Shown here: positions 9,681 to 20,897 of the stretch, in pieces
Numbering within the stretch: position 1 is the stretch's first letter
How the letters are laid out: every line of letters starts with the position of its first letter
NCBI RefSeq assembly: GCF_022760805.1
Contig: NZ_JAIVFL010000001.1
Location: 3,782,001 to 3,846,000, forward strand
DNA: 64,000 nt
DNA from: Candidatus Mycolicibacterium alkanivorans
GTDB taxonomy: Bacteria; Actinomycetota; Actinomycetes; Mycobacteriales; Mycobacteriaceae
Reading direction: 5' to 3'
Notes under the pieces: model-generated
The model's database searches: none
Told to the model about the DNA's origin: nothing
What the model saw: the letters and a program-made list of their open reading frames with translations, nothing else
Made by a program: the position numbers and the translations under genes

Positions 9681-9710
9681 AACCTACGGTACCGTAACCT
9701 ACGGTTCCGT
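9681..9710. promoter_or_regulatory. Tandem 15-bp operator-like repeats before the DesA3 reductase gene
   Basis: Two direct copies of AACCTACGGTaCCGT / AACCTACGGTtCCGT abut each other 22 bases upstream of the reductase start (9658, reverse strand). They match the units upstream of desA3, implying one regulator for both genes. Each unit contains a small ACGG-N2-CCGT dyad. Confidence 0.6.
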
Positions 9711-9720
9711 ATCTACACGC

Positions 9721-10224
9721 TCAGAGCAAATCGAGCAGAAACGGCAGCTCCTGGGTGGCATACCAGGCCAGGTCGTGGTCCTGGGCGTCGCCGACGGTGA
9801 GCTCGGCGTCCTCGTCACCCAGATCGGCCTCGTCGATCACGTCGATCGCGGCTCGCACCGCTGGTTCGGCTGCGGCGTTGTCGACGTAGGCGGCCACCAC
9901 CTGGCTCAAAGCCACCCGCCCGTTGAGCCGCACGACGGCATCGTCGAGATCGGGGCGGGGGGTGACGTCGGCATCGGGGGCATCGGCCACCAGGACGGTC
10001 CGGCGCAGCGGGAGCTCGCCGGCGGGCTCGGCGGCCAGCAGTCGGAGCGACGCCAGCGCCGCCTCCCCGATGGCCACCTCGGCCAGTTCCTCGTCGTCAC
10101 CCTCGGCGTAGGACTCGCGCAGCGTCGGCGTCACTGCGAACGCCGTACCGGACAGCGGCTGCATCGACCCGACGGCCACCAACTGCTGCAACATGGACAG
10201 GGTGGCCGGGATGTAAACCCGCAC
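9721..10224 (-). CDS. Conserved actinobacterial hypothetical protein (Rv3231c type)
   Basis: 167 aa, GTG start at 10224 directly abutting the ppk2 stop codon. No catalytic motif is recognised. It begins M-R-V-Y-I-P-A-T, is acidic (many Asp/Glu), alanine-rich, and mostly soluble, with a conserved N-terminal strand pattern. By position it is the ortholog of Rv3231c and is always paired with ppk2, which suggests a shared role, but none is shown by sequence. Confidence 0.8.
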   Translation of the reverse strand: MRVYIPATLSMLQQLVAVGSMQPLSGTAFAVTPTLRESYAEGDDEELAEVAIGEAALASLRLLAAEPAGELPLRRTVLVADAPDADVTPRPDLDDAVVRLNGRVALSQVVAAYVDNAAAEPAVRAAIDVIDEADLGDEDAELTVGDAQDHDLAWYATQELPFLLDLL

Positions 10225-11085
10225 TTAATCAGCGCCGTTCTCAGGGTCGCCGAGCAGGGTCGAGACGTAGTCGGGCACATAGGTCGACAGCTCACGCGGC
10301 GGCCGGTGGTAGTTGCCCAGCAACGGCCGCTTGGGCAGGTCGACCTTCGGGTGATCGACTTCGTCGTACTCGATGCTCGAGAGCAGGTGGGCGATCATGT
10401 TCAGCCGGGCGTGCTTCTTGTTGTCCGACTCCACCACGAACCACGGGCTGGCCGGCGTGTCGGTGTGCACCATCATCTGGTCCTTGGCCCGGGAGTACTC
10501 CTCCCAGCGGTAGATCGACTCCAGATCCATCGAGCTGAGCTTCCAGCGCCGCAGCGGGTCGTTGCGGCGGGACTTGAACCGGCGCAACTGCTCGTCGTCG
10601 GACACCGAGAACCAGTATTTGCGCAGGATGACCCCGTCGTCGATGAGCATCTGCTCGAAGAGCGGGCACTGGCGCAAGAACAAGGTGTGCTCCTGCGGGG
10701 TGCAGAACCCCATCACCAGTTCGACACCGGCGCGGTTGTACCAGGACCGGTCGAAGAGCACCATCTCCCCGCGGGCCGGCAGGTGTTCGATGTAGCGCTG
10801 GAAGTACCACTGGCCGCGCTCGCGCTCGGTGGGCGCGGGCAGGGCGGCGATGCGCACGACCCGGGGGCTGAGGTATTCCGTGATGCGTTTGATCGTGCCG
10901 CCCTTACCCGCGGCGTCGCGACCTTCGAACACCACCACGATCCGCGCTCCGGTGACCTTGGCCCACTCCTGAAGTTTCACCAATTCGGTTTGCAGCCGGA
11001 ACAATTCGGCGTCGTACACATCTTTGGGAATCTTGCGGTCGGCCTTCTTTTTCGGGGCCTCACCGTCGGGATGGTCCTTGCTCAC
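10225..11085 (-). CDS. ppk2: Polyphosphate kinase 2
   Basis: 286-aa PPK2-family kinase that moves phosphate between polyphosphate and nucleotides, mainly generating NTP from NDP in class I enzymes. Walker A is G-R-D-A-A-G-K-G-G near residue 55. Walker B is D-R-S-W-Y-N-R-A-G-V-E near residue 118, and the lid arginines lie in R-R-F-K-S-R-R near residue 170. Length matches Rv3232c. GTG start at 11085. It is followed without a gap by the Rv3231c-type gene, and both are on the same strand as the WS/DGAT gene upstream. Confidence 0.92.
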   Translation of the reverse strand: MSKDHPDGEAPKKKADRKIPKDVYDAELFRLQTELVKLQEWAKVTGARIVVVFEGRDAAGKGGTIKRITEYLSPRVVRIAALPAPTERERGQWYFQRYIEHLPARGEMVLFDRSWYNRAGVELVMGFCTPQEHTLFLRQCPLFEQMLIDDGVILRKYWFSVSDDEQLRRFKSRRNDPLRRWKLSSMDLESIYRWEEYSRAKDQMMVHTDTPASPWFVVESDNKKHARLNMIAHLLSSIEYDEVDHPKVDLPKRPLLGNYHRPPRELSTYVPDYVSTLLGDPENGAD

Positions 11086-11112
11086 CGCCGCATACTACGT
11101 CGCAGGTAGAAT

Positions 11113-12522
11113 CTACTGAGCCGCCACGAGGAGTTCGTCGAGTGATTCGGCCAACAGCGAGGGCAGCACGTCGACGTCGCTCATCGCATCGCGGTCGGCG
11201 TTGATGCCGAAGTACAGCATCCCGCAATACGACGTCACGCCGATGGCCAGCGACTGATTGTGCAGCAGCGGCGGCACCGCATAGGTCTCCAGCATCTTGG
11301 TCCCGGCGAGGTACATCTGCGACTGCGGTCCCGGCACGTTGGTGATCAGGAGGTTGAACTGGCGCGCGGAGAACTGGGTGGCCACCCGGGTGCCCATCGC
11401 ATGCAACGTCGGTGGCGCGAAGCCGGACAGCGTCACGATCGTGCGGGCATCGACCAGGGTCGCCGCCGCCGAGTGCGATTCGGTGGCGTGCGCGATCTGC
11501 GACAGCCGCACCACCGCATTGTTCTCGCCCACCGGTAGATCCACCAGGAACGGGGCCACCTCGCTGATCGCCTGCCCCGGGCCCGAGGACTCCAGTTCGG
11601 CCTCCGGATACACCGACGTCGGGGCCATCGCCCGCACTGTGGAGGTGGTGGTCACCGGCTCCCCGCGCGACAGCAGCCAGTTGCGCAGCGCGCCGGCGAT
11701 CACGGCCAGCACCACGTCGTTGACGTCGCAGTCGTAGCGTGACCGGACCCGCCGGTAGTCCGCCAGTGAGCCGGACGCCACGGTGAACCGCCGGTTGCGC
11801 GAGACCTCGGTGTTCAGCGGACTGTCCGGTGCGGTGCCGCGGGCCACCGTCCTGGCCAGGTCGGTCGCCCGGCGAACCAGATCGGCCAGTTCGGCGCTGT
11901 TGGTGACCACGTCGGCAATCATCGAGCGAACGGCGTCCAGCTGCTGGCCAGGTCGGGCCAGCCAGTCTCCGACGGCACCGAGCAGCAGTTGACGGCTGCT
12001 GGGCTCGCGGCCCGGGATCCAGATGTCCTCCCCGAAGGCGGGTGGCCGCTGGGTGCGGTCGGCGATGACGTGGCCGATCTCGAGCGCCGTCATGCCGTTC
12101 ACCAGCGCCTGATGCGACTTGGTGTAGACCGCCAGGCGGTTCTTGGCCAGTCCTTCGATAAGGTACATCTCCCACAACGGGCGCGAACGGTCCAACGGCC
12201 GGGAGCCCAGCCGGGCGATGAGCTCGTGCAGTTGGGCGTCGCTGCCCGGCGACGGCAGGGCCGACCGCCGCACGTGATAGGCGATGTCGAAATCCGGGTC
12301 GTCGATCCACACCGGGCGCGCCAGGCCCAGCGTCACCTCGCGGACCTTCTGCCGGTAGCGCGGAACCTGCGGCAGCCGGCGCTCGATCGTCTCCAGCAGA
12401 GTGTCGTAACTCAAGCCCGAGCGCGGCTTGCGCAGGATGGACAGTGAGCCCACGTACATCGGCGTGGAGGTGTTTTCCAGGTGGTAGAACGACGCATCCG
12501 ATGCTGACAGCCGAGTCACCAT
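11113..12522 (-). CDS. WS/DGAT-like acyltransferase with degenerate active-site motif
   Basis: 469-aa protein of the wax-ester synthase/diacylglycerol acyltransferase family, at the place of tgs3 (Rv3234c-Rv3233c, split in M. tuberculosis). Family landmarks include P-R-Y-R-Q-K-V near residue 57, R-P-L-W near residue 114 and the later N-D-V-V-L-A near residue 255. The catalytic HHxxxDG motif reads H-Q-A-L-V-N-G near residue 137: the first His is kept, the second is Gln, and the Asp is Asn. That makes normal transferase activity doubtful. The gene is otherwise intact and full length. Confidence 0.85.
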   Translation of the reverse strand: MVTRLSASDASFYHLENTSTPMYVGSLSILRKPRSGLSYDTLLETIERRLPQVPRYRQKVREVTLGLARPVWIDDPDFDIAYHVRRSALPSPGSDAQLHELIARLGSRPLDRSRPLWEMYLIEGLAKNRLAVYTKSHQALVNGMTALEIGHVIADRTQRPPAFGEDIWIPGREPSSRQLLLGAVGDWLARPGQQLDAVRSMIADVVTNSAELADLVRRATDLARTVARGTAPDSPLNTEVSRNRRFTVASGSLADYRRVRSRYDCDVNDVVLAVIAGALRNWLLSRGEPVTTTSTVRAMAPTSVYPEAELESSGPGQAISEVAPFLVDLPVGENNAVVRLSQIAHATESHSAAATLVDARTIVTLSGFAPPTLHAMGTRVATQFSARQFNLLITNVPGPQSQMYLAGTKMLETYAVPPLLHNQSLAIGVTSYCGMLYFGINADRDAMSDVDVLPSLLAESLDELLVAAQ

Positions 12523-12696
12523 CGTTGCGACATTCCCCTCACGTCTTCAGCCGAACTGTCTCGCCACGGTAACCGGCGACGCCAGGGCCCGCATTACGGG
12601 TGCATACGCGGTCGCGCCCGCTGTGCCATCATGTCGCCATCGGTTCGCCCCTCTCCAGCGACCGGTCCCCTGTCGGCCGATCACCGGAGAGTGCCC

Positions 12697-13152
12697 ATGC
12701 CCAGCGTCGTTCCCGTCGTCGACTACGAGCCGCCCACGCTGCACGAACCCGGCCCGGTGTGTCTGCTGCGCCCGCGGGCCGCCTGGTCACCGCAACGGGT
12801 CGCACCACCCGTCGACGCGCCCCCGATGCGGGCCGCGGGCGGGTTTGCCGACGCGGCCCTGCGGCGGGTGCTCGAGGTGATCGATCGTCGGCGACCGCTG
12901 TCCCAGCTGCGCCCGCTGCTGGCCGCCGGACTGGTCGACTCGCTGCTGCCCGCGGTGGCCCATCACGACCGGCGCAGCGCGGCACGCCTGCGCCGGGTCC
13001 GGGTACAGCCGGCCAGCGCCGACGGCACGGCCGCCGAGGTGGCCGCGGTCTATACCCGCGACGAGCGGGTGCGCGCGATCGCCTGCCGAGTTGAGCAGGT
13101 CACGACGCCCACCGGGCTGCGCTGGCAGGTCGTCGCTCTGCACATCGGCTGA
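12697..13152 (+). CDS. Rv3235-family hypothetical protein
   Basis: 151 aa from the ATG at 12697, which has a GGAGAG site about 7 bases upstream; the frame is open to 12631. It is Arg/Pro-rich at the N-terminus. An alpha/beta C-terminal part follows, with R-R-P-L-S-Q-L-R-P-L near residue 68 and a final strand pattern ending W-Q-V-V-A-L-H-I-G, typical of the small actinobacterial Rv3235 family that neighbours secA. No function is known. It is convergent with secA1. Confidence 0.75.
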   Translation: MPSVVPVVDYEPPTLHEPGPVCLLRPRAAWSPQRVAPPVDAPPMRAAGGFADAALRRVLEVIDRRRPLSQLRPLLAAGLVDSLLPAVAHHDRRSAARLRRVRVQPASADGTAAEVAAVYTRDERVRAIACRVEQVTTPTGLRWQVVALHIG

Positions 13153-13173
13153 GTCGACCGTCTCGCTCGACCA

Positions 13174-15975
<2,802 letters not shown>

Positions 15976-16064
15976 AGTTAGTTCCCCTGTGGATTGGCGG
16001 CTTGAGCGCCCTCCATCCTAGGTGACGCGCTGGTTCGGCCCCGTCAGCCTCGGTCCGGCTCGCG

Positions 16065-16739
16065 CTACGCGAGCCGGATCAAGCCGTAGTCGTAGGCGTG
16101 GCGACGGTAGACCACTGAGGGACGATCCGACTCCTTGTCGTGGAACAAGAAGAAGTCGTGTCCCACCAGCTCCATCTCGTAGAGCGCGTCGTCGACCGTC
16201 ATGGGCTGGGCCGGGTGCTCCTTGGTGCGCACGATGCGGCCGGGCTCGTGGTCGTCGACCAGCTGCTCGTCGACGGCAGACGCAGAGTCGTTGTTGGGCG
16301 AGAACGCCTCGGCGGCGTCGATCACCGCGGTGGCCTGGTGCAGCGAGACGGGGGTCTTGTCGCCGTAGTGCACCTTGCGCCGGTCCTTGCTGCGGCGCAG
16401 CCGGTTGTCGAGCTTGTGGACCGCAGCCTCGAAGGCGCCGTAGAAGCTGTCGGCGCAGCCCTCACCGCGGACGACGGGGCCGCGTCCCCGCGCGGTGATC
16501 TCGACGTGCTGGCAGTTCTTGCGCTGGCGACGGTTGGGTTCGTGCTCGAGCTCGACGTCGAAGCGGTAGATCGAGCGATCGAACCGCTCAAGGCGAGCGA
16601 GCTTCTGGGCAACGTAGACGCGGTAGTGGTCGGGGACCTCGACGTTGCGACCCGTCACCTGGACGTCGGCGCTGGAGTCGGTCTCGGAGGATTCGTCGGC
16701 GTCGGTCAGCTGATCGGCGTTCACGGATTGTGTTGACAT
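16065..16739 (-). CDS. hpf: Long-form ribosome hibernation promoting factor
   Basis: 224-aa protein with the N-terminal S30AE/HPF domain (about residues 28-125, with the basic R-R-x-K-D-R-R-K segment) and a C-terminal dimerisation domain ending F-F-L-F-H-D-K and R-R-H-A-Y-D-Y-G-L-I-R. It binds the 30S decoding centre and promotes 70S/100S hibernation. I use the ATG at 16739 (M-S-T-Q-S-V-N-A-D); an in-frame ATG 36 bases upstream would add 12 residues. Ortholog of Rv3241c. A long structured leader lies upstream. Confidence 0.9.
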   Translation of the reverse strand: MSTQSVNADQLTDADESSETDSSADVQVTGRNVEVPDHYRVYVAQKLARLERFDRSIYRFDVELEHEPNRRQRKNCQHVEITARGRGPVVRGEGCADSFYGAFEAAVHKLDNRLRRSKDRRKVHYGDKTPVSLHQATAVIDAAEAFSPNNDSASAVDEQLVDDHEPGRIVRTKEHPAQPMTVDDALYEMELVGHDFFLFHDKESDRPSVVYRRHAYDYGLIRLA

Positions 16740-17023
16740 GCTTGACAACTCGTTTCTGTTTCGGGTGGCACGCACTCGGGCGTGCCCAGCCTGTCATTCG
16801 ATGACTGCGCCGGGCGGGAAAGGCACGGACTCTCACCCGCCTGCGCCAGAGGTCGAAGAACTCACCTCCTACCGTTCTCGGTGAAGTGGCGGACCTGTGT
16901 GCCAAGCCGCCCGTGATGTGTTCACGGCATGTTGGCCCCGACGGTAGTCGGTGTTCATACGGTGGTGCCACCTTTTGATGCACCTGTTTTCAGTTCTTTC
17001 GGCCTTCGTTACAGGGACCAAAG
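16740..17023. other. 284-bp hpf leader / intergenic region
   Basis: No gene is seen between hpf and comF. The stretch is hairpin-rich: GGCGGG pairs with CCCGCC across about 17 bases near 16813-16841, and a CGTGA-N5-TCACG dyad lies near 16911-16925. I see no recognisable riboswitch or sigma-factor consensus. It may be a structured 5' UTR of hpf. Confidence 0.4.
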
Positions 17024-17653
17024 TCATGCGTGCGCGAGGGTCAGCACAGCCGTCACGTGCGTCCCTGCCGTCCGAAGCGTTCGGACCGCTTCCCGGGCCG
17101 TGGCGCCGGTGGTCACGATGTCGTCGACCAGGAGAACCGGACCGTGCACCCGCCGGGCGATCCGCACCCGGCCGCGCAGATTGCGCTCGCGCGCCGCGCT
17201 GGTCAGCCCGACCGAATCGCGGACCAGTGCCCTGGTGCGCAGGGCCGCGACGACGGCGATGAGCGGGTGGTTCGTGGTCGCGGCAGTGGCGATGCGGGTG
17301 ACGGGATCACCGCCGCGGCGGCGGGCGGCCGAGGCGCGAGTGGGCGCCGGGACGATCGTGAACGGGGTGTCGATGATGCCCCAGCAGAGCAACTGATGGA
17401 CACCGAGGGCCAGGGCTCGGGCCAGCGGGACGACGAGGTCGCCGCGGCCGTGCTCCTTGAGGGCGACGATGGCCTGCCGGCGGGGGCCGGCACAGCGGCC
17501 GAGGGCGAAGACAGGCACGCCCGGGTCGACGCGTGGGGTGACGAGATGGGGTTCGTCGGACTTCACGGCCAGGGTTGCCGCGCAGGTGTCGCACCACGTG
17601 GTCGACGGCGCGCCGCAGCCTCCGCACTCGCGCGGCAGGACGAGGTCGAGCAT
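17024..17653 (-). CDS. ComF-family phosphoribosyltransferase-like protein
   Basis: 209 aa, ortholog of Rv3242c. A short N-terminal zinc finger has C-G-G-C and C-D-T-C pairs near residues 11-27, followed by a PRTase fold ending in the PRPP loop V-L-L-V-D-D-I-V-T-T-G-A-T near residue 175. ComF proteins are linked to DNA uptake or processing; no enzymatic activity is established. I choose the ATG at 17653 (M-L-D-L-V-L-P), just before the zinc finger. Confidence 0.85.
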   Translation of the reverse strand: MLDLVLPRECGGCGAPSTTWCDTCAATLAVKSDEPHLVTPRVDPGVPVFALGRCAGPRRQAIVALKEHGRGDLVVPLARALALGVHQLLCWGIIDTPFTIVPAPTRASAARRRGGDPVTRIATAATTNHPLIAVVAALRTRALVRDSVGLTSAARERNLRGRVRIARRVHGPVLLVDDIVTTGATAREAVRTLRTAGTHVTAVLTLAHA

Positions 17654-17776
17654 GGGGTCAGTGTGGTGGTGGGGTGTGACAGGTGACTGCGATTGTCCCC
17701 AAGGGCTCATCGCCTAACATGGGTGCCGCGGAGTCCTGAAGTCACTGCAGTTCATCTGCGCACCACAGCCGGGCAT

Positions 17777-18316
17777 CTATCCGTTCCGCACCGAAAACAA
17801 CGGTTTGCCAGCGGGATCCATCATCGACTGAACGATCGCATCCGATGTATGCGACGCAAACAATGACAACTCAACCGCGTTCACGGTGCCGACCAGCTCA
17901 CCGCCGCTTACGACAGCAATCACACGACCCTGCGAATCGATCAGGGTGCGACGGTCCTTCCCCCAGAAATGCTGTACACCAACAGAGTAGCCAGCTGCGA
18001 GATGGGCGGTGGATGTTGGGCGCGACAAACGCACCAAGCCACTGTGGGATCTAACCAGTCTGGCGAAAATAGCCAAGAATTTCCGTTCGATCAGGTCGGG
18101 AAGCGGCGAAGCCAGCACGAACTCCTCCTTGCCCATGCGTTCGGAACTCGTGACCACGATCCATTCTTCGGCTCCTTTGCCAATGAAATAGCGGATCTCA
18201 CCGCCCGAGTTCCAAACTATGGCACGACCGTCTTCCGATGACGACTCGGTGACGCTGTATCCTGCCTTCTCCGCCCACAGCTCGAATTGTGAGGTTACGC
18301 CAATTTCACTTCTCAT
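17777..18316 (-). CDS. ift: Immunity factor for the TNT toxin domain
   Basis: 179 aa, last gene of the esxF-esxE-cpnT-ift operon; its ATG overlaps the 3' end of cpnT by 11 bp. In M. tuberculosis the equivalent gene, Rv3902c (about 176 aa), makes IFT, a cytosolic protein that binds TNT and blocks its NAD+ glycohydrolase activity. Position, length and overlap support the same role; I could not align residue by residue. There is no signal peptide or membrane segment, as expected for a cytosolic inhibitor. The DNA is visibly more A/T-rich than the flanking core genes. Confidence 0.8.
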   Translation of the reverse strand: MRSEIGVTSQFELWAEKAGYSVTESSSEDGRAIVWNSGGEIRYFIGKGAEEWIVVTSSERMGKEEFVLASPLPDLIERKFLAIFARLVRSHSGLVRLSRPTSTAHLAAGYSVGVQHFWGKDRRTLIDSQGRVIAVVSGGELVGTVNAVELSLFASHTSDAIVQSMMDPAGKPLFSVRNG

Positions 18317-20888
18317 TGAGGACCCCTAGCTCTTCCGTAAGCTGGTCGATTGTGACAACTTCATTCGATTCGTCGACGAAGCGGATCTGAATTGATCCTC
18401 CTGGCTGACCCAAGCCGCGGGCGGCCTCAGATGCTTCGATCTTCCAACCAGGCGGCAAGTTCTCGATGGTGTAGCTGTAGTAGCCCTTCTGCAGGGAATC
18501 GACATGCAATGCTCGCTCTTCCCAGGTCGCCGGATGGCCATCCAACATGACTGCAAGAAACTTGCCGTTGTCGTCACCGATGCGGTCCAGTTTGAGCCCG
18601 AAATGCGATTGAAACGCTGGCAAGTCGTCGAACTCAACGATGCTGTGTTGCACCGCACCCGCGTTGTTGGGAAAACGCGACCAGTGTTGACCGTCGGGTC
18701 CGAATTTGTTGAATCTCTCCGCATACTCGGCGGCCGTGAAAGCGTGTCCGTCTGGTGCGCGACCAAAGGGAGCTGATGGATCTGCGATCAATTCGGCCAC
18801 TTGCGGATTGATACGTTCAGGATCGACCGGATTGTCTACGAACTCCCAATGCTGCTCAAGGGGCTCTCCATAGGTCGGGTCGACGGGATCGTAGTTGTCT
18901 TGACGCTCCCAGCCCTGACCCGCTGGCTCATGCGAGTGAACCGGATCGGTAGGTTTTTCACCGGTTTCGTGACTACTCGAGTCGCCGTGTGTCGGATGCG
19001 AGCGATCGTTATCGCCGTGCAGCGGCCCACCACCATTTCCCGCGCCACCGTCATGGGGCGTCGCCGCCGGATGGCCTGCACTTTGCGCGTCCGAATACGG
19101 TGATGGCGTATGTCCACCTGATGGTGCATCCGGGGAATGGCCCGCTGCACCTCGCGCCCCGGAGGCCTGTGATGGGGCTGACTCCGGCAACGATGCCGAC
19201 GACGGAGCCTCGGAGCCCGCCCGAGACGGGGCAGGCTCAAGCGTGGGGGCGCCAGGCTCGCCGGTTGGCTTCGGCCCCTCCACCGGAGCTTCGTGTTCCG
19301 CCGTGCCGGCCGCGCTCGGGGCGCGTTCCGTCGGCCCGTGCGGCCCCGCACTCGTGACAGGCGCCGATCTGGGCTCGGCCGGCGGCGGCGCAGCGGGCTT
19401 CGGCCGCGCCGCATCGGGAGAAGCCGGCTTCGCAGGCCCGTCGGGCAGCGGACGAGGCGCACCACCCGCCGGTGCCGGCACGTGCACGGGAGGTGGCAAC
19501 GTCGACTCGGCACCCTTGGCCACCTCCTTGAGCACCTGGGGGGAAGCGTCGGCAACATGCGGCGCCGCTCTGCCCGCCGCCTCCGCCGCTTCGGCCGCAC
19601 CGTGCGTCGCCTTGCCCGCAGCCCCGACACCGCCGCCCGGCGCGAAGAGTGTGCCGACGTCGAACGCGGTGCGACCGGCCGCCTCGGCCGGATCCTTCGA
19701 CCACAGATCCCAGTGGCTGACTTCCTTTCCGACCTGTTTCCACGATTCACCGACGCCCGGAGCGCCGCCACCGCCGAGGCCGACCAGCGGGGCCATTCCG
19801 GTGACGGTGTTCTCCCAGTCCTCGAACCACCGATCGGGCTGGGTCATCGCCCGGAACGGTCCGTATTTCCAGTTGTCCTTGAGCAGGTCACCGGCTTGGC
19901 CCACAACGCCATTCACGAAACGCAGATCCTGGTCGACCACCTGCCCGACATCGGTGCCGTGCAGGAACTGGTTCCACTCCTTGGCGGCATATTCGCCCAT
20001 CGCCGTGGCCACGGTCTCGGCCGCGGCCATCGCTGCCGACATCTCCAAGGCCAGCGCCGCTGTCTCGGCTTTGAAGTTGTCGACCACCGTCTCGATATCA
20101 TTGGCGATCTGCTTGATCTCGTCCTCGTCCTCACCGGTGAGGACATCCCACACCTGCTTGAACCCGGTCATCGGATCGCAGATCCGGCTCAACAGGTCGA
20201 TGATGGCCCCTTTGACGGCGTCGATCTTGGCGGCGTAGGCCGTCAGCTGCGCGGCCATGGTGGTGCACTGATTCATGATCTGCACCGCGCCGTCGATCGA
20301 CGCCGCAAAAGCCTGACCCATCGCCTCGGCTTCGGGGATCTGTTGGCCCCCAATGATTCCCAACGGTGCCCCGGCAGCGGTCTCGGTGACCACCAGCTGC
20401 GTCCCGGCCGCCGTCCACGCCGCTCCGGCGGCCCGCAGCCGCCCGGAGTCACCGTTGGGCCAGATCATCCCGATGTATTTGGCCACCCAGCCGAAGCCCG
20501 CCGGCGCGGCATCCCCCGCGCCCACCGCCGAGGGAGGGGGTGATGCGCTGATCGGACCCGAGGCCGCCGGCACCGGCAGCGGGTGCGCTCGGCCCGACAC
20601 ATCCGACTGGGCTTCGCCCAACGAGTAGTTGTGCGCCGAAACCCGCACTCCCTCACCAAGATTAACCAGGCCGTTGCGCGCCGCGGCCATCGCCTGCACC
20701 ACCGCGGCCGCCGAGGAATCGTAGGCTCGTCCGATCGCCGCACCGATCGGATCGTTCCCGCACATGCTCGAACACCCGGACAACGTGCCCGACAGCGTCG
20801 ACATCGTCAGGCCGATGTCCTTGCCAATATCAATCAGCGTCGAACCCGCACTATCCAGAACCGACGGGTCGACAACAAGCGGCGGCAT
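18306..20888 (-). CDS. cpnT: CpnT-like outer-membrane channel protein with C-terminal TNT toxin domain
   Basis: 860 aa, close in layout to M. tuberculosis CpnT (Rv3903c, 846 aa). Residues 1 to about 445 form the alpha-helical N-terminal domain (for example W-P-N-G-D-S near 144 and W-K-Q-V-G-K-E near 397). Residues about 450-665 are a Pro/Ala/His-rich linker, and about 665-860 the TNT domain, which in M. tuberculosis hydrolyses NAD+ and NADP+ in the host cell. TNT landmarks are L-D-R-I-G, E-E-R-A-L-H-V and G-Q-P-G-G-S-I-Q. Counting from the C-terminus, Arg757, Arg780 and Gln822 of the M. tuberculosis protein are kept (R769, R792, Q834), but His792 is Tyr804 and Tyr765 is Phe777. It starts 9 bp after esxE. 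Activity is therefore uncertain. Confidence 0.92.
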   Translation of the reverse strand: MPPLVVDPSVLDSAGSTLIDIGKDIGLTMSTLSGTLSGCSSMCGNDPIGAAIGRAYDSSAAAVVQAMAAARNGLVNLGEGVRVSAHNYSLGEAQSDVSGRAHPLPVPAASGPISASPPPSAVGAGDAAPAGFGWVAKYIGMIWPNGDSGRLRAAGAAWTAAGTQLVVTETAAGAPLGIIGGQQIPEAEAMGQAFAASIDGAVQIMNQCTTMAAQLTAYAAKIDAVKGAIIDLLSRICDPMTGFKQVWDVLTGEDEDEIKQIANDIETVVDNFKAETAALALEMSAAMAAAETVATAMGEYAAKEWNQFLHGTDVGQVVDQDLRFVNGVVGQAGDLLKDNWKYGPFRAMTQPDRWFEDWENTVTGMAPLVGLGGGGAPGVGESWKQVGKEVSHWDLWSKDPAEAAGRTAFDVGTLFAPGGGVGAAGKATHGAAEAAEAAGRAAPHVADASPQVLKEVAKGAESTLPPPVHVPAPAGGAPRPLPDGPAKPASPDAARPKPAAPPPAEPRSAPVTSAGPHGPTERAPSAAGTAEHEAPVEGPKPTGEPGAPTLEPAPSRAGSEAPSSASLPESAPSQASGARGAAGHSPDAPSGGHTPSPYSDAQSAGHPAATPHDGGAGNGGGPLHGDNDRSHPTHGDSSSHETGEKPTDPVHSHEPAGQGWERQDNYDPVDPTYGEPLEQHWEFVDNPVDPERINPQVAELIADPSAPFGRAPDGHAFTAAEYAERFNKFGPDGQHWSRFPNNAGAVQHSIVEFDDLPAFQSHFGLKLDRIGDDNGKFLAVMLDGHPATWEERALHVDSLQKGYYSYTIENLPPGWKIEASEAARGLGQPGGSIQIRFVDESNEVVTIDQLTEELGVLNEK

Positions 20889-20897
20889 GCGATCCCG

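Noticed and set aside
16740..17023. hpf leader as a dedicated small RNA gene
   Set aside because: Hairpins are present but no promoter or terminator pair could be assigned; a structured 5' UTR is the simpler reading.
18836..19771. Arg-rich 311-codon frame inside cpnT
   Set aside because: Alternative frame through the Pro/Ala/His-rich linker; the repetitive codons keep other frames open.
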